Translations under genes and position numbers: made by a program
The notes under the pieces: model-generated
Databases searched by the model: none
Told to the model about the DNA's origin: nothing
What the model saw: only the letters and a program-made list of their open reading frames with translations
In this document: piece after piece, positions 8,710 through 17,555 of the stretch
Layout of the letters: each line of letters begins with the position of its first letter
How positions within the stretch are numbered: the stretch's first letter is position 1
NCBI RefSeq assembly: GCF_004368785.1
Contig: NZ_SODM01000003.1
Span: forward strand, 496,001-560,000
DNA length: 64,000 bases
Direction: 5' to 3'
DNA from: Flavobacterium sp. 270
GTDB lineage: Bacteria; Bacteroidota; Bacteroidia; Flavobacteriales; Flavobacteriaceae

Positions 8710-10329
8710 TTACAAGTCCACAAAATATTTTTGTTTTCCAAAATCGAATTCATAATATGTTAAGTTGGGCCAAAGTGGTTTAATAAGTCCTTTTTCCCAA
8801 GTTTGTAAAGCCGTTTGTAATTCTTTTACTTTTTCTGGATTTTGCTGTGCAAGATCTGTAGTTTCAGATTGATCTTTGGCAATATTATAAAGCCATTTTT
8901 CGTGTGTTTTTCCGCTGATAATTAATTTCCAATCGCCACTTCGTATTGCTTTTGCATCGCCAGAACGCCAGTATAAATTTTTGTGCGCTTCGGTATTACT
9001 ATTTACAACTTTTACAAGATCAACACCATCATAAGTTCTGTCTTTTGGGAGATCAGAATGTAGGGCAGATGCAACGGTGCTAAAAATATCCAAAGTACTT
9101 ACCGGAGTTTTATAAACCGTATTTGGTTTGATTTTTCCCTTCCACGAAAGTGCAAACGGAACATTTATACCGCCTTCAAAATGAGAAAATTTACCGCCTT
9201 TTAAGGGTGCATTTGTTGTCGCAAAAGTATAATCGGCGCCACCGTTATCGCTGGCAAAAAAGATTAAAGTATTTTCTTCAAGGCCTTCTTTTTTAATTTT
9301 TGCTCTAATTCTTCCAATTGCATCGTCTAAGGCGCTGATCATAGCAAAATAAACGCGTTTGTTTTCGTCTTTTACATTCGGAAAACGATCGTAGTATTTT
9401 TTGCGAACCTGAAATGGCGTGTGTGGCGCATTAAACGGAACGTATAGCAAAAACGGTTTTGTTTTATTTTTATCGATAAAAGCTTCGGCTTCTTCAGCAA
9501 ATTTTTCTGTTAAATAAGCTTTCTCTCTAATAATAGTAGTATCGCGTCGAATTTGTCCAATGCCGACACGGCCGTTACCCCAAATCGTTTTATCGGTAAA
9601 ATCTTTATGATGATGGTTGATGATATCCGGATTTTCGTCTTCTGGAATATACAATGAGAATGCCTGATAAAATCCGTAGTGATAATCGAAACCACGGTCT
9701 AAAGGAAAAAATCCTTTGTTGTGACCCAAATGCCATTTTCCGATAATGGCGGTGCTGTATCCTTGTTTTTTGGCTAAATCTGCAAAAGTAATTTCAGATT
9801 TAGGTAAACCCTGAGTGGCAATCGATGCCTCATTTGGATATTCAATTTTAGGATTCAGTTTCCAGTTATTCGTATTTATAAGATACTTAAAAGCATAATA
9901 TTCTAAGTTGTTTTTTGGATATCGGTCTCCCGGCTGGTATTCGTGTCCGAAACGTTCCTGATAACGACCTGTAATCAAACCCGCTCGCGATGGTGAACAA
10001 ATAGAAGAAGAGGCGTAACCTTGTGTAAAAGTCGCGCCCGATGCTGCCAGCGAATCAATTTGGGGAGTTGGTGTAGATTTTCCGCCGTAGAGCGAAATAT
10101 CATATTTGCCTAAATCATCTGCAAGAAGAATGATGATATTTGGTTTTTTTCCTTTAAAAGTATCCGAAACTTTCTCAGCCAAAAAAGCTTTTTTTCCTTC
10201 TGCCAGTTTTTTGTTTTCTTCTATTAATTTTCCGTTGGTATTTAGAGGCCAAAACAGAAATAAAGCGATAAGAAAAAGTACAGCAATTATAGGGAAAACA
10301 ATTTTCTTTTTGAATTTGATTTTTGCCAT
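8710..10329 (-). CDS. S1-family sulfatase with N-terminal membrane anchor
   Basis: A 539-residue sulfatase. Residues about 10-29 form one hydrophobic helix without a clear cleavage site, so it may stay anchored in the inner membrane and face the periplasm. The core starts with PNIIILLADDLGKYD. The maturation motif is C111-S-P-S-R, followed by AGLITGR. Other signatures are IIGKWHLGH and FASDNGG. It hydrolyses an unknown sulfate ester. It is the last gene of the second locus operon, 82 bases downstream of the rhodanese-thioredoxin gene. A short palindrome in that gap could lower expression. Its anchor and divergent motif context set it apart from the other three sulfatases. Confidence 0.92.
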   Translation of the reverse strand: MAKIKFKKKIVFPIIAVLFLIALFLFWPLNTNGKLIEENKKLAEGKKAFLAEKVSDTFKGKKPNIIILLADDLGKYDISLYGGKSTPTPQIDSLAASGATFTQGYASSSICSPSRAGLITGRYQERFGHEYQPGDRYPKNNLEYYAFKYLINTNNWKLNPKIEYPNEASIATQGLPKSEITFADLAKKQGYSTAIIGKWHLGHNKGFFPLDRGFDYHYGFYQAFSLYIPEDENPDIINHHHKDFTDKTIWGNGRVGIGQIRRDTTIIREKAYLTEKFAEEAEAFIDKNKTKPFLLYVPFNAPHTPFQVRKKYYDRFPNVKDENKRVYFAMISALDDAIGRIRAKIKKEGLEENTLIFFASDNGGADYTFATTNAPLKGGKFSHFEGGINVPFALSWKGKIKPNTVYKTPVSTLDIFSTVASALHSDLPKDRTYDGVDLVKVVNSNTEAHKNLYWRSGDAKAIRSGDWKLIISGKTHEKWLYNIAKDQSETTDLAQQNPEKVKELQTALQTWEKGLIKPLWPNLTYYEFDFGKQKYFVDL

Positions 10330-10373
10330 AGTTTTTATTTTTGGTTTTTTAATATTTAGTTTGTGGCAGCTCT

Positions 10374-10394
10374 GTCAAAGTTTAAAACTTTGAC
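10374..10394. repeat. 21-base palindrome between genes
   Basis: GTCAAAGTTT-A-AAACTTTGAC is a perfect palindrome with one central base, in the 82-base gap between the rhodanese-thioredoxin and sulfatase genes. It would form an RNA hairpin within the transcript. There is no T run, so it is not a classic terminator. Confidence 0.6.
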
Positions 10395-10411
10395 AAAGTT
10401 CTTCATTCGTG

Positions 10412-11125
10412 CTACTTAGAAGCCAAAGCCACATCAACGTCGTTTTTTAAATCTCCCAAACCATCTTTCTTAAAAACAATTTTTCCGTTTTTGTATAAAA
10501 TCAAAGTCGGGAAAACTTTTATCGTTTTTAAATCGGCAATAACTTGCGGGCTGTCTTCCAGATCAATTTCTATAATTTTCAGATTAGCTCCGTATTGCGC
10601 TTTAATAGTTTCTAAAACGGGTTTTACTTTTTTGCAGGCACCACAATATATAGAACCAATATCAACCAAAACATCTTTGTTTTCTGCAATGATTTTGTTG
10701 TATTCTACCAGAGTTAATTTGCTTTTACTATTAGAATAAAAAGGTTTTCCGGCGCCAATCCAGTTCGCGATGCCGCCTTCTAAACTGTACGCTTCTTTAA
10801 AGCCTTTTTTTAATAAATCATCAGCCAGCCAAACGCTTCTTCCTGCTCCGATCGAATAGGTAAAAACAGGTTTCGTTTTGTCTAAAGCTGCAATACGTGC
10901 AGCATAATCTTTAGATTCTAAATTAAAATTTAGAGCGCCTTTAATATGGTTCAACGCAAATTCTTCGGGACCGCGCGCATCAATAATCTGAGGGTTTTTC
11001 TCATTTTGAATTTTTAAATAATATTCCGCTAGTGAAATCGTATTTGCGCTTTTATTTTGCGAGAAAACAGCAATTGTAAATAGAAATACAATTGCTGTTA
11101 AACTTTGTTTAAGGATATTTTTCAT
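10412..11125 (-). CDS. secreted rhodanese-thioredoxin fusion, rhodanese Cys replaced by Ser
   Basis: 237 residues. A signal peptide ends at about FSQ (22). A rhodanese-like domain follows at about 28-130 (IIDARGPEEFALNHIKGALN). Its active-site loop reads YSIGAGRS, with Ser91 where rhodaneses have the sulfur-carrying Cys, so sulfurtransferase activity is not expected. A thioredoxin-like domain spans about 140-237 with C161-G-A-C164 and the cis-Pro motif VFPTLILYKNG. The likely location is the periplasm. The start lies one base after the stop of the sterol-desaturase-like gene, so the two are translationally linked. It could reduce disulfides in exported sulfatases, or bind rather than transfer sulfur compounds. 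Both are inferences. Confidence 0.85.
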   Translation of the reverse strand: MKNILKQSLTAIVFLFTIAVFSQNKSANTISLAEYYLKIQNEKNPQIIDARGPEEFALNHIKGALNFNLESKDYAARIAALDKTKPVFTYSIGAGRSVWLADDLLKKGFKEAYSLEGGIANWIGAGKPFYSNSKSKLTLVEYNKIIAENKDVLVDIGSIYCGACKKVKPVLETIKAQYGANLKIIEIDLEDSPQVIADLKTIKVFPTLILYKNGKIVFKKDGLGDLKNDVDVALASK

Positions 11126-11126
11126 A

Positions 11127-12200
11127 TTATACTTGCTCTAAATAACCTTCGGTTGGAACTGTAACGAGAACAGGAGTTTCTACTTTTTGCTTAACCGGAA
11201 CTGCTAAAACCCCGTCTGCTAATGCGCTTCCTTCTTTTTTAGATTTGAATATCGGCCACAGAAATTGTGCGTACCATTCTTCTTGTTTGTACGATTTCAT
11301 TCCGTATGATTTTGGGAATTTTCTAGTAATTAAACCCGTTCCAAAAATGACATCCCAAAGGAAAAACATGTTTCCGAAGTTGCCTTTAAAATGTCCAACA
11401 CCGTCTCCGCTTGTATCGGCGTGATGCGCGTGGTGCGTTGCCGGAGTAGAAATTAAACGTTCTAAAACCCATGCAATTGGATGTAAAACTCTGTATTTGT
11501 AAAATGGTTTGTCCCACGCAATGCTAGAATGTGCACCTAGTGTAATCACACTTTTTATAACCGTAACAAATAGGGCAGGAAGTCCAAGTCCTAAGTAGGT
11601 TAAAGTTGCCGTTAAATAAATTTGAGAAAACAAAACGGTATAAATAAAGTTTTGTCTTGACGCCATTGCCATTCCCATGTACGGAGCTGAATGATGTGTT
11701 CTGTGAAAACGCCATAAAAACGGTACTTGGTGGTGTAAACGGTGGTACCAATATTGCGTTAAATCATCGGCAACGGCAATCAGGAAAAATCCTCCCCAAA
11801 ACGGAACCCATGAAAGTGTGTTTTCTAAATTCGGAATTAAATAAGGCAATGCTGTTAAGCTGAAAAATGCAATTACCGGCGGTAAAAGCAGTTTTGGAGC
11901 CAGAAAACAAATAATATCTATTTTGCGTTCTTCGCCTGTCCATTCATCATCGTATAAACCTGCGGCAAATTCTATTGCGCCCAAAACAAGCATAAAAACA
12001 ATAAGTCCCCAAGAACGAATGTTTACAAATGCAGGTTTTGCGAATTCTAGAAATGACGGCAGTGTAAGATGCGATTCTGCGATTACGCCGTTACTTAATT
12101 TAAAATAAAGATAAATCGCCAATACTGGTAAAGTGTATATAAAAAGACTTATAGCTAAGTCTCTCGTTAAATTTTTCTGTGGATTTTGAGTAACTCCCAT
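11127..12200 (-). CDS. sterol desaturase / fatty acid hydroxylase family membrane protein
   Basis: A 357-residue integral membrane di-iron enzyme. The family's histidine boxes are present: YHRLHH, FHRTHH and THHAHH, plus further His in the C-terminal half (HFKGNFG). Hydrophobic segments surround them. Members hydroxylate or desaturate lipids or sterols in the membrane. It sits inside a sulfatase operon, between a 39-residue membrane peptide (7 bases away) and the rhodanese-thioredoxin gene (1 base away). This suggests the operon's substrate may have a lipid or sterol part, but that is inference. A C-terminal Pro/Val-rich tail after about residue 320 is not part of the core family. Confidence 0.85.
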   Translation of the reverse strand: MGVTQNPQKNLTRDLAISLFIYTLPVLAIYLYFKLSNGVIAESHLTLPSFLEFAKPAFVNIRSWGLIVFMLVLGAIEFAAGLYDDEWTGEERKIDIICFLAPKLLLPPVIAFFSLTALPYLIPNLENTLSWVPFWGGFFLIAVADDLTQYWYHRLHHQVPFLWRFHRTHHSAPYMGMAMASRQNFIYTVLFSQIYLTATLTYLGLGLPALFVTVIKSVITLGAHSSIAWDKPFYKYRVLHPIAWVLERLISTPATHHAHHADTSGDGVGHFKGNFGNMFFLWDVIFGTGLITRKFPKSYGMKSYKQEEWYAQFLWPIFKSKKEGSALADGVLAVPVKQKVETPVLVTVPTEGYLEQV

Positions 12201-12206
12201 GATTTT

Positions 12207-12326
12207 CTATTTTAAAAATTGATTTATTAATGCTAAACCTCCGGCCAAAATAACCAGCGGTACTAAAAATACAATTGCCCCTACGACAACTTTTTTTCCG
12301 ATAACTTGATAATCTGCTTTTCTCAT
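12207..12326 (-). CDS. 39-residue single-pass membrane protein
   Basis: ATG at 12326 to TAG at 12207: MRKADYQVIGKKVVVGAIVF, then LVPLVILAGGLALINQFLK. A basic N-terminus is followed by one strongly hydrophobic helix (about 13-35) ending in Lys, the layout of a small inner-membrane protein. It ends 6 bases before the start of the hydroxylase gene in the same direction, so it is probably co-translated with it and could be its small partner. I know no family for it. The tight spacing and clean membrane-helix composition are the evidence that it is real. Confidence 0.6.
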   Translation of the reverse strand: MRKADYQVIGKKVVVGAIVFLVPLVILAGGLALINQFLK

Positions 12327-12403
12327 GATTTTAATTTTTTAGTTAATAAATTCTATAGATTTTATAGAATTTAAAGACGCAGTTTTTTATTAATTCGATG
12401 TTT

Positions 12404-12494
12404 CCTGCAAGGTTTTCAAAACCTTGTAGATATAAATTCGATAGTAATAATCGAGATGTATAAAAAACCTACAAGGTTTATTAAACCTTGCAGG
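12404..12494. repeat. 'CCTGCAAGG' palindromic repeat pair
   Basis: CCTGCAAGGTTTTCAAAACC with TTGTAGA (12404-12430) faces the inverted unit CCTACAAGGTTTATTAAACC with TTGCAGG (12468-12494). It lies between the sulfatase (12511) and the small membrane gene, in the middle of what is otherwise one operon. It may end part of the transcripts, separating the first four genes from the last four. Confidence 0.85.
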
Positions 12495-12510
12495 AATTTA
12501 AAATCTATTA

Positions 12511-14439
12511 TTAATTACTGCTTCCGGCACTTCCCGGTTTAGTTACTTGTTTTACTAAATCTTGTAATGTTTTACCTTTATCTGCTCCGGTATTGTGTAT
12601 TCTTCTGTTGTACACATCCTGCCAGTCAATTAATGGATAAACATTATTTTCTTTTGCCTGTTCGTCAAACAATTGTTTCAGCTCGGCTAATTTTTCTGGA
12701 TATTTTTTTGCAAGGTTGTTTCGCTCGTTAAAGTCTTCGTTTAGATTATAAAGTTCCCAAACATCAGTATCAAAATTACTTGCAACAGGTTTTTCGTCTT
12801 TACCTAATGCTTTTTTCACTGCGAAAGAATCTGGTAAATGCGCTGCTCCGGCTTTCCATCCATCTTTGTAAATGGCTCTGTTTCCGAAAATGTAGTAATA
12901 CTGCACTTTGTGTAAAGATTCTGCTTTTGGATCATTCAAAGAAGCATACAAAGTTGATCCCTGAATAATATCCTGTTTTACATTATTGATATATTCCGGC
13001 GCTTTGATTCCGGCAATATCCAATGTTGTTGGCAATAAATCGGTTACGTGGCTGTATTGATTTCTAATACCGCCTTTTTCTTTTATTCCTTTTGGATAAA
13101 AAACAATCAGCGGATTATGTGTTCCACCTTCAGATTGTGCATCTTGTTTCCAGTTTTTAAAAGGAACATTCGTTGCCTGCGCCCAACCAAGAGGATAGTT
13201 TGTATTTAAACCTTTTGCAGTTCCAATTTCGTCAATGTTGGCTAAGTTTTTCTTTAGGTTTTCATCGTCAGAAGTTCCTTGAGAAAACAAACTTTGGTTG
13301 ATAGTTCCTTCCGTTGTTCCTTCTTTACTTGCTCCGTTATCTCCAATAGCAACAAAGATTACAGTATTTTCTAGCTGACCACTTTCTTTTAAATAATTAA
13401 CCACGCGACCTACTTCGTAATCGGTATAGGTTAAGAATCCTGCATATACTTCCATAAATCTAGCATATACTTTCTTTTGGTCTGGAGTTAATTTTTTCCA
13501 ATCTGTAATCAACGGATTGCGTTCTGGTAAAACAGCATTATTTGGAATTACACCTAATTTCTTTTGGTTAGCAATTACTTTTTCGCGGTAAGCATCCCAG
13601 CCGTCATCAAATTTTCCTTTATATGGATCGCTCCATTTTGTTGCTACCTGATGAGGTGCGTGCGCTGCTCCCGGCGCATAGTATAAAAAGAATGGTTTGC
13701 CCGGTGCTGCTTTTTGTTGTTTTTGGATATAACTAATCGCTTTATCTGTAATTAATTCGTTTAAGTGACGTCCGTCTGGTTTGATATGAACCTGATCTTC
13801 TACCAAATCCGGATTGTACTGATCGGTTTGCGAACCTAAAAATCCATAAAAATGATCAAAACCTTTTCCGGTTGGCCATCTGTCAAAAGGGCCTGCATCT
13901 GTTGCGTCTTCGTCTGGTGTTACACCATATTTACCAACAGCAAAAGTGTTGTATCCGTTTGCACGTAAAATCTCCGCGATCGTTCCCTTATCAGCCGGAA
14001 TTCTTCCGTCCCAACCTGGGAAACCAGCCGATAAAATCGTATGAGAAAAACCGCTTACGTGTACTCTTCCAGAATTTCTTCCCGTTAATAATGCAGCACG
14101 AGTTGGGGCACAAATCGCAGTGGTGTGAAAGTTGGTGTATCGTAAACCGTTATTGGCCAATTCATCAAAAGTTGGCGTTTGGATTAAACCTCCAAAAGCA
14201 CTTGAAGCTCCAAATCCAACATCATCAAGCAAAATCCAAACTACATTTGGAGCACCTTTTGGCGCAGTAACGGGCTCTGGCCAATATTCTTTAGAATCGG
14301 CAAGTGTTTTTCCGATTGTACCTTTAAATTCGGTTTCCGAGTTTGTTTGTGAAAATCCGAATTGTGCGACTAGTAAAGCCGCAATCAAAAGTCCTTTCTG
14401 CGGACTTTTGATTGTTGTTTTATTTTTAAAGTTTTTCAT
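12511..14439 (-). CDS. S1-family arylsulfatase, secreted (642 residues)
   Basis: The largest sulfatase in the window. The signal peptide ends at about FGFSQ (31). The core begins with PNVVWILLDDVGFG, and the maturation motif is C110-A-P-T-R followed by AALLTGRN. Later signatures are VGKYGV and IGDNGASKEG. An insert of about 60 residues near 420-480 (GTINQSLFSQ through FKNWKQDAQSEGGTHNP) distinguishes it from the shorter sulfatases. The wording resembles the Pseudomonas-type arylsulfatase AtsA group, which acts on small aryl sulfates. It follows the 522-residue sulfatase after 52 bases. Its presence next to a second sulfatase type suggests several ester types are cleaved. Confidence 0.92.
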   Translation of the reverse strand: MKNFKNKTTIKSPQKGLLIAALLVAQFGFSQTNSETEFKGTIGKTLADSKEYWPEPVTAPKGAPNVVWILLDDVGFGASSAFGGLIQTPTFDELANNGLRYTNFHTTAICAPTRAALLTGRNSGRVHVSGFSHTILSAGFPGWDGRIPADKGTIAEILRANGYNTFAVGKYGVTPDEDATDAGPFDRWPTGKGFDHFYGFLGSQTDQYNPDLVEDQVHIKPDGRHLNELITDKAISYIQKQQKAAPGKPFFLYYAPGAAHAPHQVATKWSDPYKGKFDDGWDAYREKVIANQKKLGVIPNNAVLPERNPLITDWKKLTPDQKKVYARFMEVYAGFLTYTDYEVGRVVNYLKESGQLENTVIFVAIGDNGASKEGTTEGTINQSLFSQGTSDDENLKKNLANIDEIGTAKGLNTNYPLGWAQATNVPFKNWKQDAQSEGGTHNPLIVFYPKGIKEKGGIRNQYSHVTDLLPTTLDIAGIKAPEYINNVKQDIIQGSTLYASLNDPKAESLHKVQYYYIFGNRAIYKDGWKAGAAHLPDSFAVKKALGKDEKPVASNFDTDVWELYNLNEDFNERNNLAKKYPEKLAELKQLFDEQAKENNVYPLIDWQDVYNRRIHNTGADKGKTLQDLVKQVTKPGSAGSSN

Positions 14440-14491
14440 TTTAATAGTTTATTAGGGTTAATTAATATTACTTATAGAATTTCTGTAATTA

Positions 14492-16060
14492 CTATTTTAT
14501 TTTATTCCAATCTTCGACACCTACTTTTACTGACCATTGCTGATGTAAGTCAATTAGGGTTTGGAGCAGTTGTGGTTCTAATTTTGCAGCGTTTTTTGTT
14601 TCTGTTCGATCTGTTTCAAGATTGTACAATTCCCAAGGCTGATTGTTTTCAGCTACTGCTTTCCAATTTCCTTTTCTTACTGCTTTACTGCCTTCATGTT
14701 CCCAAAACAAGGCTTCATGTGCATCAGATTGTTGTCCTTCGAATTCCTTTTTTAAGCTGATGCCTTCTAAGGGTATAAGATTTTTTCCTTTAAAAGAATC
14801 AGGATATTGAAAACCAGCATATTCCAGACAAGTTGGAAAAATATCAATCAAATGACTTACTCTGTTGCTTACTGTGCCTGCCTTAATATGGTTTGGGTAA
14901 TACGCAATAAAAGGAGAAGCAATGCCGCCTTCGTGGGTATTCTTTTTGAATAATTGAAAAGGTGTGTTGCTCACATTTCCCCACGGACTTTCGTAACTAT
15001 CAATTGACGCAGTCGAACCTGCTGTTCCATTTTTTTGTATAACATAATTCCAGTTTTTTACATCATCGGCACTTCCGCCATTATCCGAAAGAAAAAGAAC
15101 AAGAGTATCATCTTCTTCTCCCAAAGACTTGACTTTCTGCAATATTTCTCCAATTCCGGCATCCATTCTGTCGATCATGGCAGCGTAAATTGCCATTCGG
15201 GTATCCCATTTATTTTTTTCTTCGGCACTTAGCTTTTCCCAATCGGGTACTTTTTCAAAACGATTAGATAAGTCCCAATTTTTATCAATGATCGCTTGTT
15301 CTTTTAATTTTTTAAAACGATCTGCTCTCAATTTGTCCCAGCCTTTCATGTATTTACCTTTGTATTTTGCAATATCTTCCGGTAATGCCTGAATGGGCCA
15401 ATGCGGCGCATTATAAGCCACATAAAGAAAGAAAGGACGTTCTTGATTTCGCTGTTTTTCTAAAGAATTAATGGCGAAATTGGTAATTTCCTGAGTTAAA
15501 TAAGTAGAAGTATCTGTGCGGATAATTTCTTTATCTCCTTTCAAAAAAGTGATGCTTCTTCCGTCGTTGTACAAAGGCTGCGAGTTAAAATAACTGCTTC
15601 CATTATTTTGTAACGTAAATGAATCATCAAACCCCCGATTAACTGCCCAGGCTGATGGTACTAAACCAACGTGCCATTTTCCAGAAACTATAGTGTTGTA
15701 TCCTGCCTGTTTGAGTGCCTGCCCAATCGTGATACAATGATCGTTTAAATAGCCCTGATAAGCAGGAAACCCCTTGTCCTGAACCATATCACCAACACCC
15801 GCCTGATGTGCATACAAGCCCGTAAGTAATGAAGCCCGAGAAGGACAGCAGCGTCCTGCATTATAAAACTGCTTTATAATAAGCCCGTTTTTAGCGAGCT
15901 TATTCAAGTTTGGAGTTTTAATTTCTGAGCCAAAAGCACCAATATCTGAGAAACCTAAATCATCTGCCAAAATGATGATGATGTTAGGCTGCTTTTTCTG
16001 TGCAAATAGCTGAAATTGCGCAACAACTAATAGGGCGAGGATGAACAGTTTTTTAATCAT
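14492..16060 (-). CDS. S1-family arylsulfatase, secreted (522 residues)
   Basis: The signal peptide ends at about LFAQ (21), followed by PNIIIILADDLGFSDIG. The maturation motif is C71-C-P-S-R followed by ASLLTGLY. The tandem Cys is acceptable because the formylglycine residue is the first one of C-x-P-x-R. Also present are VSGKWHVG, FLSDNGG and the C-terminal AVRKGNWKAV. It starts 9 bases after the susD stop (16070), so it belongs to the susC-susD transcript. In layout it matches the operon 1 sulfatase (AYQGYLN, GWDKLR and ENGILL-like segments), suggesting the two operons arose by duplication. Periplasmic cleavage of a sulfate ester is the expected activity. Confidence 0.93.
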   Translation of the reverse strand: MIKKLFILALLVVAQFQLFAQKKQPNIIIILADDLGFSDIGAFGSEIKTPNLNKLAKNGLIIKQFYNAGRCCPSRASLLTGLYAHQAGVGDMVQDKGFPAYQGYLNDHCITIGQALKQAGYNTIVSGKWHVGLVPSAWAVNRGFDDSFTLQNNGSSYFNSQPLYNDGRSITFLKGDKEIIRTDTSTYLTQEITNFAINSLEKQRNQERPFFLYVAYNAPHWPIQALPEDIAKYKGKYMKGWDKLRADRFKKLKEQAIIDKNWDLSNRFEKVPDWEKLSAEEKNKWDTRMAIYAAMIDRMDAGIGEILQKVKSLGEEDDTLVLFLSDNGGSADDVKNWNYVIQKNGTAGSTASIDSYESPWGNVSNTPFQLFKKNTHEGGIASPFIAYYPNHIKAGTVSNRVSHLIDIFPTCLEYAGFQYPDSFKGKNLIPLEGISLKKEFEGQQSDAHEALFWEHEGSKAVRKGNWKAVAENNQPWELYNLETDRTETKNAAKLEPQLLQTLIDLHQQWSVKVGVEDWNKIK

Positions 16061-16069
16061 TTTGTTGTA

Positions 16070-17542
16070 TTAATATCCAGGGTTTTGTGGTAATCCTACA
16101 GGATCTATATTTCTTTCGCTTTGCGGAATCGGGTATAAATTATTTCTTTCTGAAACAGAGTTTTTAGCCGTTACTTTTTTTACTTCGGTAACCAATGTTC
16201 CCCAGCGTACTAAGTCGAACCATCGTTGTCCTTCCTGAACAAATTCTTTTTTGCGTTCTTCCTGAATTGCTGCTCTAAAAGTTACCTGCGTTAATCCCGA
16301 TTTATCTACTGTAACATCTGGGGTAGCAATGGCTTTTCCGTACGCTCTTCGTCTCACCTGATTTAGTAATTCGTAAGCTTGTGGGTTGGGGCCAGATTGC
16401 TCATTTATCGCTTCCGCTAAAGACAATAAGATGTCTGCATAACGAATAACCGGAAAGTTGATCGCCGTATTACCCGGAGTTGCCAAATTGGTAACGTCTA
16501 AGTATTTTTTGAAAATTGGTTTAGGAAAAGTATACAACGTTCCTGTAGCCGGATTAAGCAGTTGTTTGGCATAACTGATATCTCTTCTCGTATCTGCAGC
16601 ATCGTAGATATCGTAAAATAAAGCGACGTCTGAGATAATATCTGCAGGTTCTGTCGCTGTAAATCCTGTAAAAGCTGTCGCTTGAAAAGTACTTCCGCTA
16701 GAACCGTTTCCTGCTTGGTTTGGTTCAAACTGCACAGAGAAAATATGTTCTTTTCCGTTCTTTTTGGTTTTAGTAAAAATGTCCTGAAAATTTTCAAAAA
16801 GCGCATATCCGTAACCGCCATTAATTACTTCATTTGATTTTAAAATTGCGTTTGGCCAATCTTTTCTAGTCAAATACACTTTAGCTAAAATTGCTTTTGC
16901 AGCACCAGAAGTAGCACGTCCGGCGTCTGCTGCGGTGTAAGTTGCCGGCAAAGCTTCCGCATCTTTTAAATCTGTAATAATTTGTGTGTAAACTTCGTCA
17001 ACTGTTGCTCTTTTCGATTTTAAACTTTCGACCGCAATAGAAGTTGGTTCGTGCAAAACAATCGGAACGCCGCCCCAAAGACGCACAGCCTGAAAGTATA
17101 GTAAAGCTCTGATAAATTTAGCTTCATTAATTAATCTAGTTTTTACAACATCAGAACCCGTTACTTTCGGAATATTATCTATAGAAACATTTGCTCTGTT
17201 AATTCCCGCATAAATCTGGCGCCAAGCTACCTGCACACGATCTGAAGTTGCATCATGCGTTAAACTGCTCAAAGCCCTAACTTGCGGATTTGTAGCAGAA
17301 ACTCCCGCCGCTGCATAATCTGTAGCCATGTCGGTAAGGAAATATAAATTTCTTCCGAATAAACTCTGCTCGCCCGGATCAAGGCTTAAAGAAGCATAAA
17401 CTGCAGTTACGCTTGCTACGGCATCGTCTTGGGTATTAAAGAAATTATCTTCGGTTACAAAAGAGGTTGGAGTGACCTCTAATTCTGTGCACGATACAAG
17501 TAAAGTGGCACTAAGTATAAATGTTGTGAATATATTTTTCAT
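16070..17542 (-). CDS. SusD/RagB-like outer-membrane lipoprotein (operon 2)
   Basis: 490 residues with a lipobox (LLVSC, Cys18) and the SusD fold: NEAKFIRALLYFQAVRLWGG and a C-terminal FRAAIQEERKKEFVQEGQRW block, ending with the typical YPIPQSERNIDP and NPGY segments. It would sit on the cell surface above the SusC channel. It starts 13 bases after the stop of susC (17556). It is clearly a paralogue of the SusD at 3354-4796, because the residues around the N-terminal third (SSLTHDATSDR versus SNLTHDASNDR) match. This supports a duplicated uptake system with diverged ligand specificity. Confidence 0.94.
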   Translation of the reverse strand: MKNIFTTFILSATLLVSCTELEVTPTSFVTEDNFFNTQDDAVASVTAVYASLSLDPGEQSLFGRNLYFLTDMATDYAAAGVSATNPQVRALSSLTHDATSDRVQVAWRQIYAGINRANVSIDNIPKVTGSDVVKTRLINEAKFIRALLYFQAVRLWGGVPIVLHEPTSIAVESLKSKRATVDEVYTQIITDLKDAEALPATYTAADAGRATSGAAKAILAKVYLTRKDWPNAILKSNEVINGGYGYALFENFQDIFTKTKKNGKEHIFSVQFEPNQAGNGSSGSTFQATAFTGFTATEPADIISDVALFYDIYDAADTRRDISYAKQLLNPATGTLYTFPKPIFKKYLDVTNLATPGNTAINFPVIRYADILLSLAEAINEQSGPNPQAYELLNQVRRRAYGKAIATPDVTVDKSGLTQVTFRAAIQEERKKEFVQEGQRWFDLVRWGTLVTEVKKVTAKNSVSERNNLYPIPQSERNIDPVGLPQNPGY

Positions 17543-17555
17543 CGTTGATTTTTAT

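Noticed and set aside
14492..16060. Loss of the sulfatase maturation site because of a double Cys
   Set aside because: C71-C-P-S-R still satisfies C-x-P-x-R with C71 as the modified residue.
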